A stretch of DNA of 64,000 bases from Dioscorea cayenensis subsp. rotundata. Lineage: Eukaryota; Streptophyta; Magnoliopsida; Dioscoreales; Dioscoreaceae. This document shows, one piece after another, positions 11,615 to 23,184 of this stretch. The first letter of the stretch is position 1; each line of letters opens with the position of its first letter. The notes under the pieces were generated by a model. It was not told the origin of the DNA and made no database searches. It was given only the letters and a program-made list of their open reading frames with translations. Location of the stretch: contig NC_052479.1 in the NCBI RefSeq assembly GCF_009730915.1, positions 29,017,610 through 29,081,609 of the forward strand. Direction: 5' to 3'. The translations under genes were made by a program, and so were the position numbers.

Positions 11615-13985
11615 TTAGTTTTTGCTCACTAGGCCTTGAGAGGAAAGAAGCCGCAATGCTTGGTTTGCATTCTTGAGAACCGCAGATGACCTTGCAACCT
11701 GTGTTTTTCGCCTCTTCAAAAATTCCAGAGAGTTTTTTGAGCACTCCGCCGAAGGGATGTCCTTCAAAAGTACAGTATCGGGTCTGGAAAATAAGACAAG
11801 ATGCTAAGAAATAGGTAAAAAAAAAAAAGAGACCATTCCGACGCTGAGATGAAAGGGGTAGAGTGCACACCCAGAATTTTTTTGCCTCCTCTTTCTTTTG
11901 GTTGGCTTCTGGTGAGTGTCTTCTTCAGAATCTGATGAAAAGACTACCCTGCATATGAAACCACCAATGTTTGCATTAATAATAATACACGATAAGAAGA
12001 ACACTGTTTAGATTGTTGTGAAGTAGTTACATATGTGCATTTTTTCACTGCTTTGTTTGTTCAGTATAAATCATGATGAAAGTATTGGCGGCACCTTAAA
12101 TAGGTGGAAATAATAGCATCTGCACTTTTTTAGAATGAGGAACAAACTTTTGCATCAATATTAATCTAAGTATTGAAATAAAACAAATGAAAGCGGTTTG
12201 GCTATTGGCACACAAAACTGGCTTCTATTTAAAATGATTAAACAAATAATATAAAATAAATGATCTATTTGAACTATAGTGACCCCACGAATTCGTGAGT
12301 GTTCATGTGTCCAAATATAATTTGCGACTACTTAAAAGCAACTTGAGTAGGTGATTTGGAAGAAATAAAATAAGATGATGATATTTGCAGATATCTCAAA
12401 ATCGAGAAACAAAATGAAAAAAACACGATACTCATACATGAGGCAACAGAACATACTTTTCACGAGCAGCTAGGAGACTGACAATGTTACTCGGAAGCAT
12501 TCCTGGTATATTAAGCGGTTCTGGTTGTTCTTCGGTTTTTGAAACTTTAGGGACATTCTCTTCGGTTGGTTTTTCTTTAGTTCTTCTTTGAGCCCATTGT
12601 CTCCTCCTCTCTTTCCCTTCATGAGCCTCCCTACAAAAAGGAGTTTAGCATTTACAGTGAACTCATATTACCAACACTACTTAGACATCAAGATAACTCT
12701 AAAACGTATAACTTGAGAACAGATATGATCCTCGCACCAGGAATAAGCTATAACATTTAAAGAACCCGGCTAATATTAATGAAAGTCTAGAGCTTGAACT
12801 TTCACTTGTTTTACCACATCAATGAAAAATACGGGGCAAGGCATAAGATATGGTCAAATTATATAAGCGGAACTTCATGAAGATTTAGAAATGGTCATCG
12901 TAGGAAGTATGAGAGGCCTTGCCTGAGGAAGCAACAAAAACCTAGACTTGGATAGCTTCCTTCTAGCAAGAACATACATACAAAATTTGAGACTTATAAC
13001 AAAATACAATTATAGTTAAGCTATGGTTGAAAATAAAAATAGCAATATCTTCGTTGACATACACGATACATAGACGAAAAGCAATCAAAGGGTAGGTAAC
13101 AAATTGGCAAGACAGATTTGCAAACAAATATTATTGTCAAAATCAAAAAATAAAATTTTTTTTTTATGCAGTACACAAAACATAAATTCTTGCGGGCAGA
13201 CTTTACCGTAGTTTATTTTCTTTTTGGACTTTCTTTATTTCTTCATATTGCCTAATGCTCTGCAAATCATCAAAAGTAAAACAACGCGTTAAAATTTGAT
13301 CACCTTACACAAATTCTCTTCAAGCAAGCACTGATTGAATGAAGAGCTAGAAATTGGGTATAATATAGAAAGAGCATCATCATATTTAATATTACATTTT
13401 GCGAGACAATCAATTCACTATCGGAAGAGTTTAAGTAGTCATAAAGTCATGGAATTGCTCTATAAACCAATCTAAATCACTACACAAATCAAACTCTTGG
13501 CATTGAAAACAATAACATTGCACATACAAAACCAAAATCAAAGAAAAAACATCAAAGTAACCAAAAACCCTAAATTCCAAAAAAAAACAATGCATTTACA
13601 CCAAAATAGTATCATATAATCGCCTAAAAAAAACCAAAATCACTACACAAATCAAACAGTTGGCATTGAAAACAATAAAATTACGCATATAAAACGAAAA
13701 TCAATACAAAAAAAATAAAAATAAACATACTCTAAAACCCTAAATCCCTAAAAACCAAACAATCCCCAATGGAAACAATAACATTATGCAATTAAACTAA
13801 AACCAATCCCAATACCATCAAAACCTAAATCCCTAGAAAAACCACCAAAAGTTATAACAAATTACAGATATATAGGTCACAATGGCCTTTGATTCTCAAT
13901 GGAACTGAGAACATCGGAGGAATGACGAACAAACCTGCTCCGCCGTGACCTCCTCCGGCGAGTCGGAATCGGAATCGTTCTCCAT
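11615..13985 (-). CDS. Small lysine/arginine-rich protein, probably nucleolar (pre-ribosome subunit-like)
   Basis: Five minus-strand exons assemble cleanly: 13935-13985, 13207-13259, 12457-12630, 11871-11948 and 11615-11783, with GT-AG introns, giving 174 aa. The protein starts MENDSDSDSPEEVTAEQ, followed by a charged helix (QYEEIKKVQKENKLR). Next are EAHEGKERRRQWAQRR, a conserved-looking PGMLPSNIVSLLAAREK segment and an acidic/basic patch (SSDSEEDTHQKPTKRKRRQK, near 117-136). The end is FLKRRKTQVARSSAVLKNAN followed by QALRLLSS. There is no signal peptide or membrane segment. The pattern of acidic serine patches plus KRKRRQK fits a nucleolar factor. It reminds me of the plant protein annotated as a U3-containing 90S pre-ribosomal complex subunit, but that is recollection, not a search. 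It is convergent with eIF4E. Its promoter lies beyond 13985 and includes two G-boxes. Confidence 0.85.
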
Positions 13986-14013
13986 CGTCGGCTCCTCCAG
14001 CTTACGGCGGCCA

Positions 14014-14232
14014 ACACAAGTCTTCTCTTATGAGCTTTGAAGCCGTTCTCGGGATGGAATTCTGACCGTTAGATCAAAGATCTTAGGTAGGAGAACTTTT
14101 TGGACACGTGCGATGCACGTGACAGTAAATTTGACAGTAAAAGATCAAAGTCTTTGTAAAATATTGTTTTAACCATTTTTACACTTCAAATTTTTACACA
14201 AGTCTTCTCTTATGAGCTTTGAAGCCGTTCTC
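14014..14232. repeat. 37-bp exact direct duplication in the promoter/leader
   Basis: The segment at 14014-14050 (ACACAAGTCTTC...GCCGTTCTC) recurs without change at 14196-14232. The 145 bp between the copies include the G-box pair. The first copy lies 29-65 bp upstream of the ATG at 13985 on the minus strand, so the duplication sits in the leader or core promoter of that gene. Confidence 0.9.
14105..14121. promoter_or_regulatory. Paired G-box (CACGTG) elements
   Basis: Two CACGTG hexamers at 14105-14110 and 14116-14121, separated by 5 bp, lie about 120-135 bp upstream of the start codon of the minus-strand gene. G-boxes bind plant bZIP and bHLH factors. Function here is inferred from position only. 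Confidence 0.5.
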
Positions 14233-14427
14233 CAATTGAAATATATGGATAATTTTAAAGTTATTAGTTTACTTTTTATGGCTTGCGTAATAATATTTTA
14301 CAAAGTAGGTTTTCCAAATAGTTTTTCCTTGTGGATGCCAAGTTGGTATCTATATCAGTATCCACATTATTCTTTCTCTCTATTTTTTTTTTATTCTAAA
14401 GTAAGACTTCAATTTTTCTTTGCCATT

Positions 14428-14740
14428 TAAATCATAAATCTAAACCTTTAATCTTAAACCGTAAACTAGAAACTCGTTCCCTCAACTCTAAATTGTAATT
14501 AAGGTGCAAACCTTCATTGCAATATATTGTCTAAGGTTTATGATTTAGGATTAAGGGTTTAGGGTTTAGGTTTTAAAATTTAAGGAATATGGTTTTATAA
14601 TATTGGGGTTTAAAATTTTAGAGTTTTAGATTGGTTTTATAATGTTTTATAATGTTTTATAATTTTTTAGAGTTGAGGGATTTATATAGTTTGAATTTGA
14701 AGTTTGGAAAATAGAATGACGTAAATAATGGTGTGGCAGT
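14428..14740. repeat. AT-rich spacer with a small inverted repeat
   Basis: AAATCATAAATCTAAACC near 14428-14446 is mirrored by GGTTTATGATTT near 14525-14536. The right part contains GGGTTTAGGGTTTAGG, two copies of the plant telomere heptamer. It may be a small degraded MITE. Confidence 0.35.
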
Positions 14741-16228
14741 TGTAATACCCTAAACTGTTGGAATTCACTTTTATGGTAAAATTAAAGTTACAACAATGAC
14801 TTATATGTGAGAGTTTGTGGAAGATTTGAGGCTCAGGAGCAAAGAAGAGGATTTGATATGAAGTGTTTTCAGAGACCAAGGACTAAGAGGTAAGTTGGCA
14901 GGGATCTTTTGAAAATACTATTTATGACACAGAGACTATTGGTGATTTTTCAGGGACCTTGTTGTAAGATGTTTTTCCTAGCAGGGACTCCAAGTGATTT
15001 TTTCAGAATAAAAAGAGAGAAAAGGGTGGAAATACTGTCAGCTTTAAAGGATGGTTTTTTTCTTCTCATCAATAGAGGTTACAATAGGGCTAAGAGAAAA
15101 AAAAAAGAAAGAAAGAAAGTGAAATGAGAGAGTTAGAGTTTGGAGTTTGATGGATGGGATGATGGAGTTGAGCATCCTATGGTAAGAGTTTTTATGGTTT
15201 ATTTGGCTTAATATATTTGGTTTTGTGTGTGTATTTGGGGTTGATATCTCTTGTTTTTTCTTTGAGGAAGAAGGGTTGGTGATGGAGAAGATGAAGTTGT
15301 TGTTGTTGTAGATGATTGTTGGTTCAATTTATTTTGGAAAATACTTGCATTTTGAGTTGGATCTTGCTTGAAATGATGAAGAAATTCTCGGGGGGTTAAT
15401 GTAGGTGTACTATAGCAACCAGAATTAGGTTTAGTTTTGGTTAATTAAGTTGAAGTGGTCGATGATGATGATGATGGTGGTGGTGGTGGTGGCGGTGGTG
15501 GTGGCGATGTTGGTTAGAAATTATGATGTGTTAAGTGTTGGTCCATTTGAGTTGGTTGAGTCCAACCATATAGTGGGTTTTGGACTTGGACTTGGACTTG
15601 GTTGAAAGAATTGAGATGAAATGTTTTGGTTGGATCAAACCAGGTGAGAGTGAGTCCAAGTCCAAGTCCTTTCAACCAAAACATTTTGATCCAACAAAAG
15701 CATTTCATCTCAATCCTTTCAACCAAGTCCATGTCCAAAACCCACTAACTGGTTGGAATCAACCAACTCAATTGGATGAGATTACACCTAATACTTAAGA
15801 CATCTCAATTTCTAACCACCACCACCACCACCACCAATTAACCACAACTAACCCTAATTCCTGTTGCTACAGTACATCTACCATACCCCGAGAATTTCTT
15901 CATCATTTCAAGCAAAATCCAACTTAAAATACAAGTGTTTTCTAAAATAAATTAAAACAACAATCATCTGCAACAACAACTTCATCTTCTCCATAACCAA
16001 CCCTTCCTCCTCTCCAAGAAAAAATAAGAGACATCAACCCCAAATACACACAAAAAACCAAATATATCAAACCAAATAAACCGTCAAAACTCTTACCATG
16101 GGATGCTCCACCTTATCTTCCCCTCCATCAAATACCAAGCTCTAACCCTCTCATTTTATTTTATTTTATTTATCTCCGAGAGCACTGTTGCAACTTCCAT
16201 TGATGAGAAGAAAAAAAAACATCCTTTA

Positions 16229-17018
16229 GGGCTTGCTTGGATGGGGTGAAATGTTCATAAAGTAATAGAAAGGAAAGGGAAGGGAATGGTTCAATCCATA
16301 TCTTGTTTGGGGGGAAGGTAAGGTAAAGTAAGGGTTTTCACCATTTTGTGTTTGGTTTGGAAGTAAAGGAAAGTAAGGTTATGTACTGTTATTAACAAAA
16401 TATCCTTATATTCATTTTATTTCAAACACAAAAACATAGGCATTTGGATTATTTTTATTTATTTATTTTGCACAACTAATCCAAATTTAAGGTTTGGCCT
16501 TTGTCATTCCAACATAAAAGTTCATCACAAAACCTCCACAAATGTATAAAAATTACAGTAGTATGAGCCATTATAAAACATAATCATAAAATAAAACATA
16601 AAATGAGTAACACAATTTCCATAATACCACAAAAATACATAATAATTCATCAAAATAAAACATAATACACATAGTAGAGAGAAATAAGAGGCAAGCTTCG
16701 CTTTTGGTAGCTGTGAGAGATGGGAAGCAGAGAGAAATCTCTAGTGGCTCAAACCTAATTAAAAAGGCATGAGTTGTAATTATAGAAATATTATAAGGGC
16801 AAAAATGTCTTAAAATTTATTTAATCCTCAAATGGTCGGTTGATGATTGGCCAAAAAGGGGGAGGGGGGTTTCAAACCCCCCTCCCCCAACCAACAATTT
16901 TGCCTTCTAAACCCTTGTCTACCCGTCCTTTTTTTTCTCTCCCCAAGCATGGGTTCAAAGAACCCTTATTTTATGAACCCTCTAAAACACCTCCAAACCC
17001 TTCATCCCAATCAAGCCC
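16229..17018. mobile_element. Tourist-like MITE (PIF/Harbinger type), TTA target duplication
   Basis: The ends are GGGCTTGCTTGGATGGGG and, in reverse complement, GGGCTTGATTGGGATGAAGG. TTA flanks both sides (16226-16228 and 17019-17021). Ignoring the insert rejoins the right arm of the palindrome at CATCCTTTA-CAGCTGTCC, which matches the reverse complement of the left arm (CATCCTTTAAAGCTGAC). That independently fixes the boundaries. It is 790 bp with no transposase. Confidence 0.9.
16858..16888. repeat. Perfect 31-bp GC-rich hairpin
   Basis: Two 15-base arms, GGGGGAGGGGGGTTT and its exact complement, flank a single C at 16873. It lies inside the Tourist-like MITE. Confidence 0.95.
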
Positions 17019-17429
17019 TTACAGCTGTCCAAATTTCCACCATTTTCTCTCTTTTTATTCCAAAAATTCACTCTCAGTCCCTACCAAAAAAATGCCTTGC
17101 AATAGGATCCCTAAAAAATCACCAATGGTCCATATGTCATAGAACAGTATTTTCAAAAGATCCCTGCCAACTTGCTTCTCAGTCCTTGGTCTCCGGAAAC
17201 ACTTCAGAACAAATCATCTTCTTTGCTCCTGAGCCCTAAATCTTCGACAAATTCTCACATATAAGTCCTTGCTGTAACTTTAATTTTACCATGAAAGTAA
17301 ATTCCAATGGGTCGGGATATTACAACATCAATAAACATTCACGTCATTTGCGAGATCTATTCGATATACACAATATGTTAATATAGCACTTATCTGATGG
17401 CTTTTATCTATTTTCAAACTTTCATCTTA

Positions 17430-17915
17430 GGGAAAAGTACAAAAAAACCCTTGTGGTTTCCGAGTTATGCAAAATAAAAAACGAGGAATTTTTTTTTTCA
17501 ATTTTATGATGTGTGGTTTCCCAGATTTCCAAAGCAAAAAGGAAAAACCATTATCAAGCTATTAACGGTGGTAACTCACATGGGCAAAATCATCATTTTA
17601 TTTAAAAATAGACTTATATGACATAAAAATATATATTTTTTTAAGTTTATTTATCTCTTCCAAAATTCCACTAAACAAAAAAAAACTTCAATTCCAAAAA
17701 TCAAACAAAATCATGTTTTTTTATGCCACATAGTGATTTTTTACATGAATGGATAATTTTGCCCTTGCCAAAATTAGAAAAGTTAACACGATCGATGGCT
17801 TTTTCCCTTTGCAAATCTAAAAAATCACACATCATAGAATCGAAAAAAAAAAAAATTCCCATTCCTTATTTTGCATAAACTCAAAAACCATAAAGGTGTT
17901 TTTCGTATTTTTCCC
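17430..17915. mobile_element. MITE with long imperfect inverted repeats
   Basis: The left end, GGGAAAAGTACAAAAAAACC, matches the reverse complement of the right end (GGGAAAAATACGAAAAACACC). The arms stay alignable for over 150 bp (TATGCAAAATAA, ATGATGTGTG, AGGGCAAAATTATCC-like blocks). No convincing target duplication is seen, so I only suggest a Mutator-type end from the GGGAAAA start. Confidence 0.7.
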
Positions 17916-17965
17916 ACAACACAATTGTTCCATAGTTGAGGTGAGATTGGAGGTAACCATTTAGA

Positions 17966-18183
17966 GCAACTCCAACTATGACCATCAATTCATGATTTGG
18001 GGTTATTTGAAGCTCCAACACACCCTTAATTTTTGTCCCAAATTTGGGGTTTGGGGGTGGATGACCTCAAATTTGGGCCCCACTTATTTAATATTTTTTA
18101 ATCAATATTTTTTTATTTTTATTATTGTGATTAAAATTATAAAGTTAACAAGTCATGAGGTTAGCGTAAGAACTAGGAATACT
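17966..18183. repeat. Truncated MITE-like fragment
   Basis: It begins GAGCAACTCCAACTATGACC, a form common at ends of plant MITEs. It is cut by the hAT element at about 18184. The block ATTATTGTGATTAAAATTAT at about 18120-18140 recurs at 48619-48638, so both places hold pieces of one repeat family. Confidence 0.45.
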
Positions 18184-19039
18184 AGGGGCGGAGCTGTGTG
18201 TATTTTTGTGGGGTCAGATGACCCCACAAAAATTTCTAAAATCCTTTAATATATATTTATATATTAGTTTAAAAAAGCTAAGTTGACACCACAATATTAA
18301 AAAGCTGGGTCAACCTTACTTTTTGAGAATGAGAACGTTGGCTTAAGTGCTTAACAATCAACATAAAGCAATGAATCAATGATATAATTATATATATAAT
18401 ATAATAATAACATTATAATGAATCAATGATATAATATTATAATATATTTTCTAAAAAGTCGTTGCCTTTTTACAGACTTTTACTCATTTCTCCAGATCTC
18501 ACATTCTCACTCAAACCAGTGACCACCAACCTCACAATCCCTTTTCACCATCTTGATTCTAGCCATCTCTAGAGACTCCAACAACTCAACAAGCTCTGAA
18601 AATTAAAATCTCTCCACAAGGTGTCAAGGACCACAACTGAGACGACTCTACCATACCACCGACATCGGTATTGTAGCATCGACCACCATCCGTCGGTGCC
18701 CAATCCACCCTAATCAGGCCACCTCCATCTCCGCCGCAAGCCCTCATCAGTGCATTGTGCTCCTCTTTTCTGGGAATTCCGGCTTCTCCACATAATCCAT
18801 ATCTCAATCCTAGGTAAAACCATAATCTCCAATTTTCCATGATTCCATCTTATAATTCCTATTTCTCTATCACTCTATGAATTATTGCTAATTTGCTATG
18901 GAGTATGGACTATAGTCTATGGATAATGGATGAACATCATGAACATATAATATTACAAATTTACAATTAGTTATGCATGCATTTCTTAGATTTCTAGGAG
19001 CGAATGCTCAATCTTTTAGTGTGAATGCTCAATCTTTTA

Positions 19040-20562
19040 GGTAACGTTTGGTTAGATGTGTTGGGTTGTGGACCACATAATATGTAGGGATATAAGGACT
19101 TATGTGCATAAATTGTGTAGACGTACACAACTAATGTTTATAATTGTGTATATCTTATTATATTCAAGTTTTGAATGGACCCAAATTGTGATCTGATTCA
19201 AGTTTGAATTTGGTCCTAATTATCTAATTTTAAATGTGTGGATGTACATATTAATCATATGTTGTGTAGAATTCCTGGGGGCAAAATTGTCAAATCTATG
19301 ATGGACAGATTTGTAATTAGCCCCATATAGATTTTTTATAAATAGGGTGTGGTCCCTGACTGAGCATGCAATATTGAGATTCAGAATTAGGTTTTCTGAA
19401 TTAGGGTTCTCATCTCCCCTCTTTGCGTGTGATCAATGAGAAGAACCACAAGACCTAATCACCTTCGTCGTAATCAATGGATTCAAGTGCAGGTACGCTT
19501 TCACCACTTTCTTTGTTCCTAAGCAATCTCCAAACAAGAAGATCCATGGTTTGAACTAGGGTTTATACCCATTAGATCCACCAAGATGTAGTTAAAAATG
19601 CAATGGTTTTAAAATTACAATGTAGTTGTAATTACTGTATTTAAAAATACAAGGAGTGTGAAATCTAGTGTTTGGTTTGATATAGTTGGAATGTTGGATT
19701 TTAAAATTTTGTGTTGGTTGGAGGGATTTATAAATATGGATTTGATATATGGTCACCTAAGGTAAGATTACCTTATATTCAATGATCATTAGTATTTATT
19801 AATTATAAAATAAACAGTTATATATATATATAATATTATTATTAAATTTTGGTTGTATTAGTTCAATTTACATAAATATTTCTATAATCAATAAAATAAT
19901 TTTTAAAAATATCAAACCATAGAGAAATGAGTATCTTTTAGTAAATATATTTCATTTATCTAATATTTATGTTAAATATGTTATACTTATCCCTCTAATT
20001 TAGTTTAGCCCTAAAAATTATTTATAAGCATATATTGTGTAGTTTTATGATAAAAATAATATATTAAATTAATAAATTTCTTCTTTGGAATAACCCATAG
20101 CATATTTTCATTTAAAAAATAATATAATTAAATAATTAAAAAATGATAAATTATCTAATTTAAGATAAAAACTATATGTTTTTTTAATTTAAAATTAAAA
20201 TAATTGTTTGGATATTATTTGTAGAGGATTTAAATTTAAAATAACACTTTTAAATATATTTAAACTGTTAACAAAATCAGAATATTTGCTACTATATATA
20301 TTTGATAAGTGGCTATAACGATGATCAAATAACCAACAGATAAACCTCACATGACAATCATGTGAGAAATATTTTATAAATTAAAATCTTGCACTTTGAA
20401 CTACGTCCAAATTGGACGTAGTTCAAAATCCATCAAATCCTTACTTCATTGTAGCTCAAACTCCTTTGATTTTTTCAAATCCATCTAAACAAATATAGGA
20501 TTTTCAATGACTTTGTAATTCTAACTACATGAAGTTCCAAATCCGGTGAAACAAACACCACC
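19040..20562. mobile_element. Harbinger-like non-autonomous element, TTA target duplication
   Basis: The ends are GGTAACGTTTGGTTAG and, in reverse complement, GGTGGTGTTTGTTTCACC. TTA flanks at 19037-19039 and 20563-20565. Without the solo LTR inside, it is about 1 kb. There is no coding sequence. The interior is AT-rich with an (AT)n stretch near 19820-19830. Confidence 0.75.
19059..19583 (+). mobile_element. Solo LTR (525 bp) with AGATG target duplication
   Basis: It starts TGTTGGGTTGTGG and ends ATCCACCA, flanked by an exact AGATG at 19054-19058 and 19584-19588. A TATA-type promoter (TTTATAAATAGGG near 19335) lies inside, giving a probable plus orientation. The TGTTGG start suggests Ty1/copia, by inference. 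It is nested inside the Harbinger-like element, which is itself inside the hAT element. Confidence 0.85.
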
Positions 20563-20806
20563 TTAGTGTAATGTTTTGTGTACAAATTAATCTACTGATG
20601 GAGTTCATTGGAGTTGAATTAATAGTCATGAAAGTTACTTTTTCTTGATCATCATTAAAGTGTTGTGAATGCTTGATTTATCCATAGAAAAGATTCAAAA
20701 GAATGTAAATTATGTAATAGTGTCACTAATGCTAGCTTTCTGTGAATGTTTTTTGTGATTACATAAATTATCATTAAACTTTTGTTATTTTTCCTAATGT
20801 TAGTGA

Positions 20807-23184
20807 ATGGAAAAATATTTCAAAAAAAAAATCATTGTTTGAAGAATCAAGTTCAACTCCTGAAAATAGTGATGAACCTCAAATAACTCAACAATGTTTA
20901 AAACAAGCTCATGTTGAAGTTGATATAAAAAATTTGCCCGCGGATCCATGACTTCATCCTTTAATTTCAACTTATCATCCTAATGATCAAGATAAAGTAC
21001 GGAGTGCATACTTACAAAAGGGACCTTGCCATCCGTGCAATCATAATTTTCCACAAACAAGCATTGGGAATGTGTTGCGTCGATTTAATCCGAGTTGGTT
21101 TGATGAGTATGGCAATTGGTTAGAGTATAGTATATCTAAAGATGCTGCATTCTGTTTATATTGTTATCTTTTTAAACCAGATATCAGAAAGGAAGAAAGT
21201 GCATACTCATTTGTCATTGAAGGTTTTACAAATTGGAATAAGAAAGATAGATTGAAAACTCATATCGGTGGGCTCAATAGTGCCCATAATCAAGCTTATA
21301 GAAAATGTCAAGACTTGATGAATAAAAATCAAAGTATTCAATCTATTTTGATTAAGCAAGGAGATCAAGCTCGAAGTGAATATCGCACAAGATTGACTGC
21401 TTCAGTAGATTGTCTTCTATTTCTTTTGCGACAAGGGCTACCTTTTCGTGGTCATGATGAATTCGAGGAATCAAACAATCAAGGAAATTTTCTTGAACTC
21501 TTGCATTTTCTTGCTAAACACAATGAAGCCATCAATAGTGTTGTTTTAAAGAATGCTCCTAGCAATCTAAAATTAACAGCTCATGATATTCAAAATGACA
21601 TTATAAGTGTTGTAGTAAGTGAGACAACAAAGGCAATTATTAATGAGTTAGGAGATGATTTATTTGCAATCTTGGCAGATGAATCTCGTGATGTCTCAAA
21701 TAAAGAACAAATGGCTCTTGTTTTGCGTTATATGAATAATAGAGGTTGTATTGTTGAACGCTTTTTAGCTATTGTTCATGTCTCTGACACTAATGCATTG
21801 TCACTTAAAGAAGCAATTGAGTCTATGTTCTCTAAGCATGGATTAAGTTTATCAAGATTACGTGGACAAGGTTATGATGGAGCTAGCAACATGCGGGGTG
21901 AATTTAATGGTTTGAAAAGTTTGATTTTGTAGGAAAATGAGTTTACCTTCTATATTCATTGCTTTGCACATCAACTTCAATTAACTCTTGTAGCAGTTGC
22001 AAAAAATGAAAATTCTGTTGCTTCACTTTTTCAGATTGTTGGTTGTTTACTTAATGTTGTTGGAGCTTCATGTAAGAGGTATGATATTCTTAGAGAAAGT
22101 CAAGCTTCTAGAGTTGCCGAGGCTCTAAAAATGATGAGCTTGCAAGTGGAAAAGGCTTAAACCAAGAAATTAGTCTTAAACGTGCCGGTGATACTAGATG
22201 TGGTTCACATTATGGAACATTACTAAACTTAATTATTTTGTTCCCTTCTGTGATTGATGTACTTGAAAATGTTGGTGAGAATGGTTTGAATTCAGAGCAA
22301 AGGGTGGAAGCACAATTCTTATTTCAAATGCTTCAATCTTTTGATTTCATTTTCAACTTACATTTGATGAGAAATGTGCTAGGCATTACAAATGAATTGT
22401 CAAAGTCTTTACAAAGAAAGGATCAAGACATAGTTAATGCTATGGAGTTGGTTAAAATATCTAAACAAAGGGTTCAAATGATGAGAGATGATGGATGAGA
22501 TCTTTTATTACATGAAATCCTTTCTTTTTTGGGGGAAAATATAGCATTTTGGTTCCTAGCATGGATGAAAAATATTCATCTCTTGGAAGATCACGACGTA
22601 AAGTTGTTGATATCTCAAATTTGCATCATTATCCAGTTGAGTTAGTCAATGTTGTTATAGATAGACAACTTCAAGAGCTCAACAACCGTTTCACCGAGAT
22701 TAATACGGAGTTATTCTTTGTGCAGCATGTCTCAACCCAAGTGACTCTTTTTCTGCTTTCAATAAAAAGAAATTGGTTTGCTTTGCTCGCTTTTATCCTC
22801 TTGAGTTTTTAGTTGTGGATGCTATGGGGCTTGATAGTCAACTTTAAACTTATATTATTGATATGCGCTCTAATCCTGAATTTTCTGGTATTAAAGAGAT
22901 TGGTCAACTTACTGAGAAGTTGGTGGAGACAAAAAAGAATATTGTTTATCCACTTGTGTTTCTATTGGCTAAACTGGCTTCAATATTACCTGTTGCAACT
23001 GCAAGTGTAGAAAGGACATTTTCAGCAATGAAAATTGTGAAAAATCGGCTAAGGAACCATATGGGAGATAATTTGATGAATGATTGTTTGGTTACATATA
23101 TTGAAAGAGATATTCAACAACATCAATAATGAAACAATCATTCAACGATTTCAAAATATGAAATCTCGTCGTGGACAACTATGA
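20807..23184 (+). pseudogene. hAT transposase (TTF zinc finger / DUF4371 type), multiply broken
   Basis: The frame starts at the ATG 20807 (MEKYF) and slips in a 10-A run near 20822-20831. It then reads a TGA after NLPADP (about 20950), and continues YHPNDQDKVRSAYLQKGPC and the zinc-finger-like DAAFCLYCYLF...HIGGLNSAHNQAYRKC. The core follows: ILADESRDVSNKEQMALVLRY, then GQGYDGASNMRGEFNG. Further damage: a TAG near 21930, a one-base loss near 22128, a TGA near 22497 and frame slips near 22710 and 22850. The C-terminal dimerisation region survives (LPVATASVERTFSAMKIVKN, about 22990-23040). The end is near SRRGQL at 23184. No activity is possible without repair. Confidence 0.9.

Larger units (their letters stand above)
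14741..17324. repeat. 2.6-kb fold-back palindrome with arms of ~0.9 kb
   Basis: The left end TGTAATACCC...GGAATTCACTTTTATGG is mirrored at the right end, whose reverse complement reads TGTAATATCCCGACCC...GGAATTTACTTTCATGG. The match continues through the arms: AGTTGGCAGGGATCTTTTG, GATGGTTTTTTT/CTTCTCATCAAT, GGGTTGATATCTCTT, GAAGAAATTCTCGGGG, and GTGGGTTTTGGAC near the centre. The loop is about 15638-15688. The right arm is longer because a MITE (16229-17018) is inserted in it. Both outer ends look like LTR starts, so the arms may be LTR-derived sequences facing each other. Weaker mirror similarity (AATGACGT) extends just beyond both ends. The small ORFs seen on both strands near the centre are products of the symmetry. 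Confidence 0.88.

Noticed and set aside
14545..14565. Interstitial telomere-like TTTAGGG repeats
   Set aside because: Only two heptamers in an AT-rich inverted repeat; too few to indicate a telomeric remnant. The same holds for the GGGTTAGGG phrase near 62320.
15514..15798. Similar peptides encoded on both strands (MDLDLDLVERIEMKCF type)
   Set aside because: This is a direct consequence of the palindrome centre, not two genes.
16840..17239. Two overlapping ORFs of 100-130 aa
   Set aside because: They cross the boundary between a MITE and the palindrome arm, and their sequence has no family resemblance.
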